From: Climacium dendroides | Lineage: Eukaryota > Streptophyta > Bryopsida > Hypnales > Climaciaceae | Direction: 5' to 3' | DNA: 64,000 nt | Assembly (NCBI GenBank): GCA_950106755.1 | Contig: OX467082.1 | Location: 16,678,001 to 16,742,000, forward strand | Part shown: positions 61,401-64,000 of the stretch, one piece after another | How positions within the stretch are numbered: position 1 is the stretch's first letter | How the letters are laid out: the number at the start of each line of letters is the position of its first letter | Translations under genes and position numbers: made by a program | Notes under the pieces: generated by a model | The model's database searches: none | What the model saw: only the letters and a program-made list of their open reading frames with translations | What the model was told of the DNA's origin: nothing

Positions 61401-63936
61401 GGTAAGCTCGTGATGGTTTCTTCTCACTATTTATCATCGAATCTATGTTATTTTGATTTGCAAATTGGTTAGTTCTTTTGTTACATGATATATTTATGCA
61501 TATGTACAGGGTCGAGCACATGAATGGCTCTTCTCCACTGAGGATGGACAATGGGATATTGTTGAGGCTGCAAAAGCAGCGCGTCTTATAATGGTAATCT
61601 GGCTGCTCTGTATTTCCTAGTGTGTTGCAAGATTTGAGTTCTGGACATTATTATTCCAGTCGCTGGAGGCTTCCCTGTGAAAGCACATCTCTGTTTCGTC
61701 ATAATGTTACGGTTTGAGTCTCTCTAGTATCTGCTTATTTAACAAAGATTTGAACAACCAATTTCTAATCTGTAAGATTACTCTCCGATGCTAATGACTA
61801 CTGGTAGTTCATGAATGCTTATTGAGAATTATCATATTAATTAGAGTTGGACATGGTCATTTACATGCAGGTCATGCTGGACACGCAGCAATACCCAGGA
61901 AGTTTAGCTGCAGTTCAGGTTTTTCCAAGTTTTCATTTATTTTCATAGTATCATTCTCCTTTGTTCATATGTTTCTTTATATGTTTACTGAATGGTTGTG
62001 GGGTTCTTGCTGTGACTTGATTTCTACTTTCCATCGCTTTGGATGCGCTTCAAGTTGTCTTTGTATGCTAGCTTTTATCTAGCCTTCTAAAACTTAATTG
62101 AAGGTCAATGTCAATTCGCAAACTAGAGTATTTTATTACATTTCCTATTCTTGTATTCTTATTACTCATACCTGGGATTGGTCTGGCACAACGCAGGACG
62201 AACTGTCTCACGTAGTGAAGTATTTCCTGCCCCTTGACTGCAAGGATTCTAAAGATATTCCGTAAGTGCTCATTACAATTTTGCATTCTTCACGGAGTGC
62301 AACTCCTGCTTGACTAGGCTCAACGGACTGGCTTTGCAAGTTGTTTGCTCAGTTCCGATACATTACAATCGTATAGGTTCAATATTTTGCGCATTTGTAA
62401 GCAGAAGATTCTCTGTTTCTAAGAGACAGTCACTATGATTCTATTGCAATAAAGGGGCCTGACCCTACAGAAGAACATCGTGGTCAAAAGAATATTTTAT
62501 CATTCTGCAGCAGTTTTCATCTATGTGAGCAACAGTTTGCTGAGAGGTCTTTTCTTGGACAGATACATGACCACAGATGACGGTGTACACCGGAGAACTG
62601 TTCTTGAAGAGGTATGTGCCCACTAATATATCATCTTGTAGTCTCTTAATAACATTTTGAAATGGTTTTAAGTTTGACACATCTAGTAATGAATAAGTGG
62701 TGCCTGTGTAGATAAACTCGCCAGTTACAGGTACAATTAAGGTTGAAGACGTGGTGCTTGAGTATAAGAACAGCAGTGAAGACGGTGTGTCAACCACAAC
62801 ACAGAGCTTCTATCGTCGGCTCATCTTTGGCAGGAATCAAAATCTTATTCAGTCTGATGCAATATTAGTACCTTACTCAGCAGTTTCTAAAGATGCACAA
62901 CACCAAGCAAATAAGAAAAAAAATAAAAGAAAGGGTAAAGTGAAGGAGCCATTGCAGGAAACCAAACAAGGTAAATCTCATATAAGCACCTCTTGTTGTC
63001 AATATTCTGAATTTGTTTCCCTCTTAGATCGTATGATGTTATAATTATATTATAATTGCTGTATGATTCTTCTTATTTATGATTCGAATGTCACAGACAA
63101 CGACGACTATAATTACATGTGATTTGTTTTTCCCACTGCCTGTGTTTTGCTTATTGTTTTGAAGTTGTCCAACTGTATTTTTATTTTGCTAATTGAACTC
63201 AATGTTACTAATTTTCTCATTTGTGGTTACAGATGCGATGGAATACAGGGTGGACCATAGTCAGTTGGCTTGTAGCTATCATGCAGGGATCGTTGCAGGT
63301 CTTGCATTAATTACTCGCAACCTAGAGCAAAGCTGGACTATTGAAGTGCCTGTAAATGTTCTACACTTAATTTTTTTCAAGTCTTTTTTACATAGCATTT
63401 ATGTCACTATGGCGCGGTAATTTCAGAGGTGGATAACTTATCTGACAGTCACTTATGTTGCGATGATTTTGTGTCTTTTGTAAATTGCTTCCTTAATGTA
63501 GGCAGTTATTTTTATCTTATTTAAAAAAAAATCCCAGATGCCCCGTCGTATTCTTGGGATCAAGCTTCATGATGGTATGGACCAAATAAACAAAAGTCTG
63601 TCCTTGCAGGTAAGAGTGATGGTGGTGGGCCTCGGAGCTGGAATGTTACCCATGTTTCTGCATAACCACCTCCCATTTGATGAGATTGAGGTTGAATCTC
63701 TCACCTTGACTGTGGAGAAGAACATATCTAGTCGGTTCGTAAGTAACGGATAGGCAAGAAGAGAATCTGGTTGCTTTCTCAACACTATTATCGTTTGTGC
63801 AATTGCCATGTTCTTTTCTGCTTTATGTAGTCATCTTATTTACTTGCGTCTCTTTGTCCAGGTGGTGGAGTTGGATGCTGTAATTGCTCAATTAGCGGAG
63901 CGCCACTTTGGGTTTGTCCAGACTGACCGTATGAAG
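58472..63936 (+). CDS. METTL13: METTL13-type dual methyltransferase, first 13 exons (3' end beyond window)
   Basis: METTL13/EEF1AKNMT methylates translation factor eEF1A at its N-terminus and a lysine using two separate methyltransferase domains; plant activity is inferred. Exons: 58472-58852, 59276-59380, 60387-60453, 60567-60751, 61165-61401, 61510-61593, 61871-61918, 62197-62261, 62563-62611, 62712-62970, 63233-63351, 63538-63690, 63862-63936; 1,827 bases, 609 aa so far, in frame at each junction. The N-terminal domain shows FEWYG (41-45), SAM-binding VPGCGNS (72-78) and CSFDVVLDKGSLDAL (~131-145). The second domain starts at VVGLGAGMLP (562-571) with the acidic VVELDAV in exon 13. A lysine-rich insert (KKKNKRKGK) lies near 480. 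Exon 12 could instead stop at an internal GTAAGA, but reading on keeps the glycine motif. The gene continues past 64000. Confidence 0.9.
58863..58878 (+). promoter_or_regulatory. Double telo-box at start of METTL13 intron 1
   Basis: AAACCCTAAACCCTAG, two overlapping telo-box units, 10 bases after the exon 1 donor. An intronic regulatory role is inference. Confidence 0.45.
58872..59275 (+). repeat. Tandem duplication of about 203 bases filling METTL13 intron 1
   Basis: ACCCTAGAGATGCCACT at 58872 and ACCCTAGAGCTGCCACT at 59075 open two diverged copies that share GTTACTCTGAT, TGTGCACTTTG and TGTTTGGCTTCAC in order. Copy 2 ends in the acceptor TTCACAG used by exon 2; copy 1 ends TTCACACC, so its corresponding acceptor has lost the AG. 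Confidence 0.85.
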
Positions 63937-64000
63937 GTAATCCATCATATATATCTTAGGCCCTGCATGAATGCCTGAGAAATCAGGGAGTTGATTGAGG

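Overview
The window is nuclear DNA of a land plant. It has spliceosomal genes with GT-AG introns of roughly 70-1,100 bases. It holds two plant-type DNA-repair/meiosis helicases, a bacterial-type mitochondrial L11 gene and a PAM16 gene. Long AT-rich stretches between genes are full of small non-autonomous DNA transposons (Stowaway-like, CACTA-end hairpins, elements with 8-base target duplications). Gene content and repeat style fit a non-flowering plant (bryophyte, lycophyte or fern), but the sequence alone does not fix the species.

Layout, left to right. 1-5.9 kb: repeats only. 5.9-20.2 kb (minus): a complete 23-exon gene for DNA polymerase theta (TEBICHI/POLQ), helicase plus A-family polymerase in one protein of 2,344 aa. 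20.2-22.7 kb: upstream region and a 1.2-kb long-inverted-repeat element. 22.7-23.2 kb (plus): single-exon mitochondrial ribosomal protein L11. 23.2-28.6 kb: repeats. 28.8-29.1 kb (plus): single-exon PAM16/TIM16. 29-33 kb: repeats. 33.0-35.5 kb (minus): a 407-aa protein joining two SAM-like helical domains to a peroxiredoxin-like-2 (AhpC/TSA) domain with a CxxC site, the most unusual gene here. 35.5-40.5 kb: several MITE-like elements. 40.6-50.5 kb (minus): a complete 28-exon MER3/HFM1 meiotic helicase, 1,369 aa. 50.5-58.4 kb: repeats. 58.5-64 kb (plus): the first 13 coding exons of a METTL13-type double methyltransferase, cut by the window edge.

I placed exons by hand from splice signals, reading frame and family motifs. 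The POLQ model sums to 7,035 bases, MER3 to 4,110 and SAM-peroxiredoxin to 1,224, all multiples of three with no internal stop, which supports the models. The genes do not form an operon-like unit. POLQ (theta-mediated end joining) and MER3 (meiotic crossover formation) are both Ski2-like superfamily 2 helicases of DNA repair and lie on the same strand about 20 kb apart. L11 and PAM16 both serve mitochondria, both lack coding introns and both have telo-box motifs upstream. No rRNA, tRNA or CRISPR was recognised.
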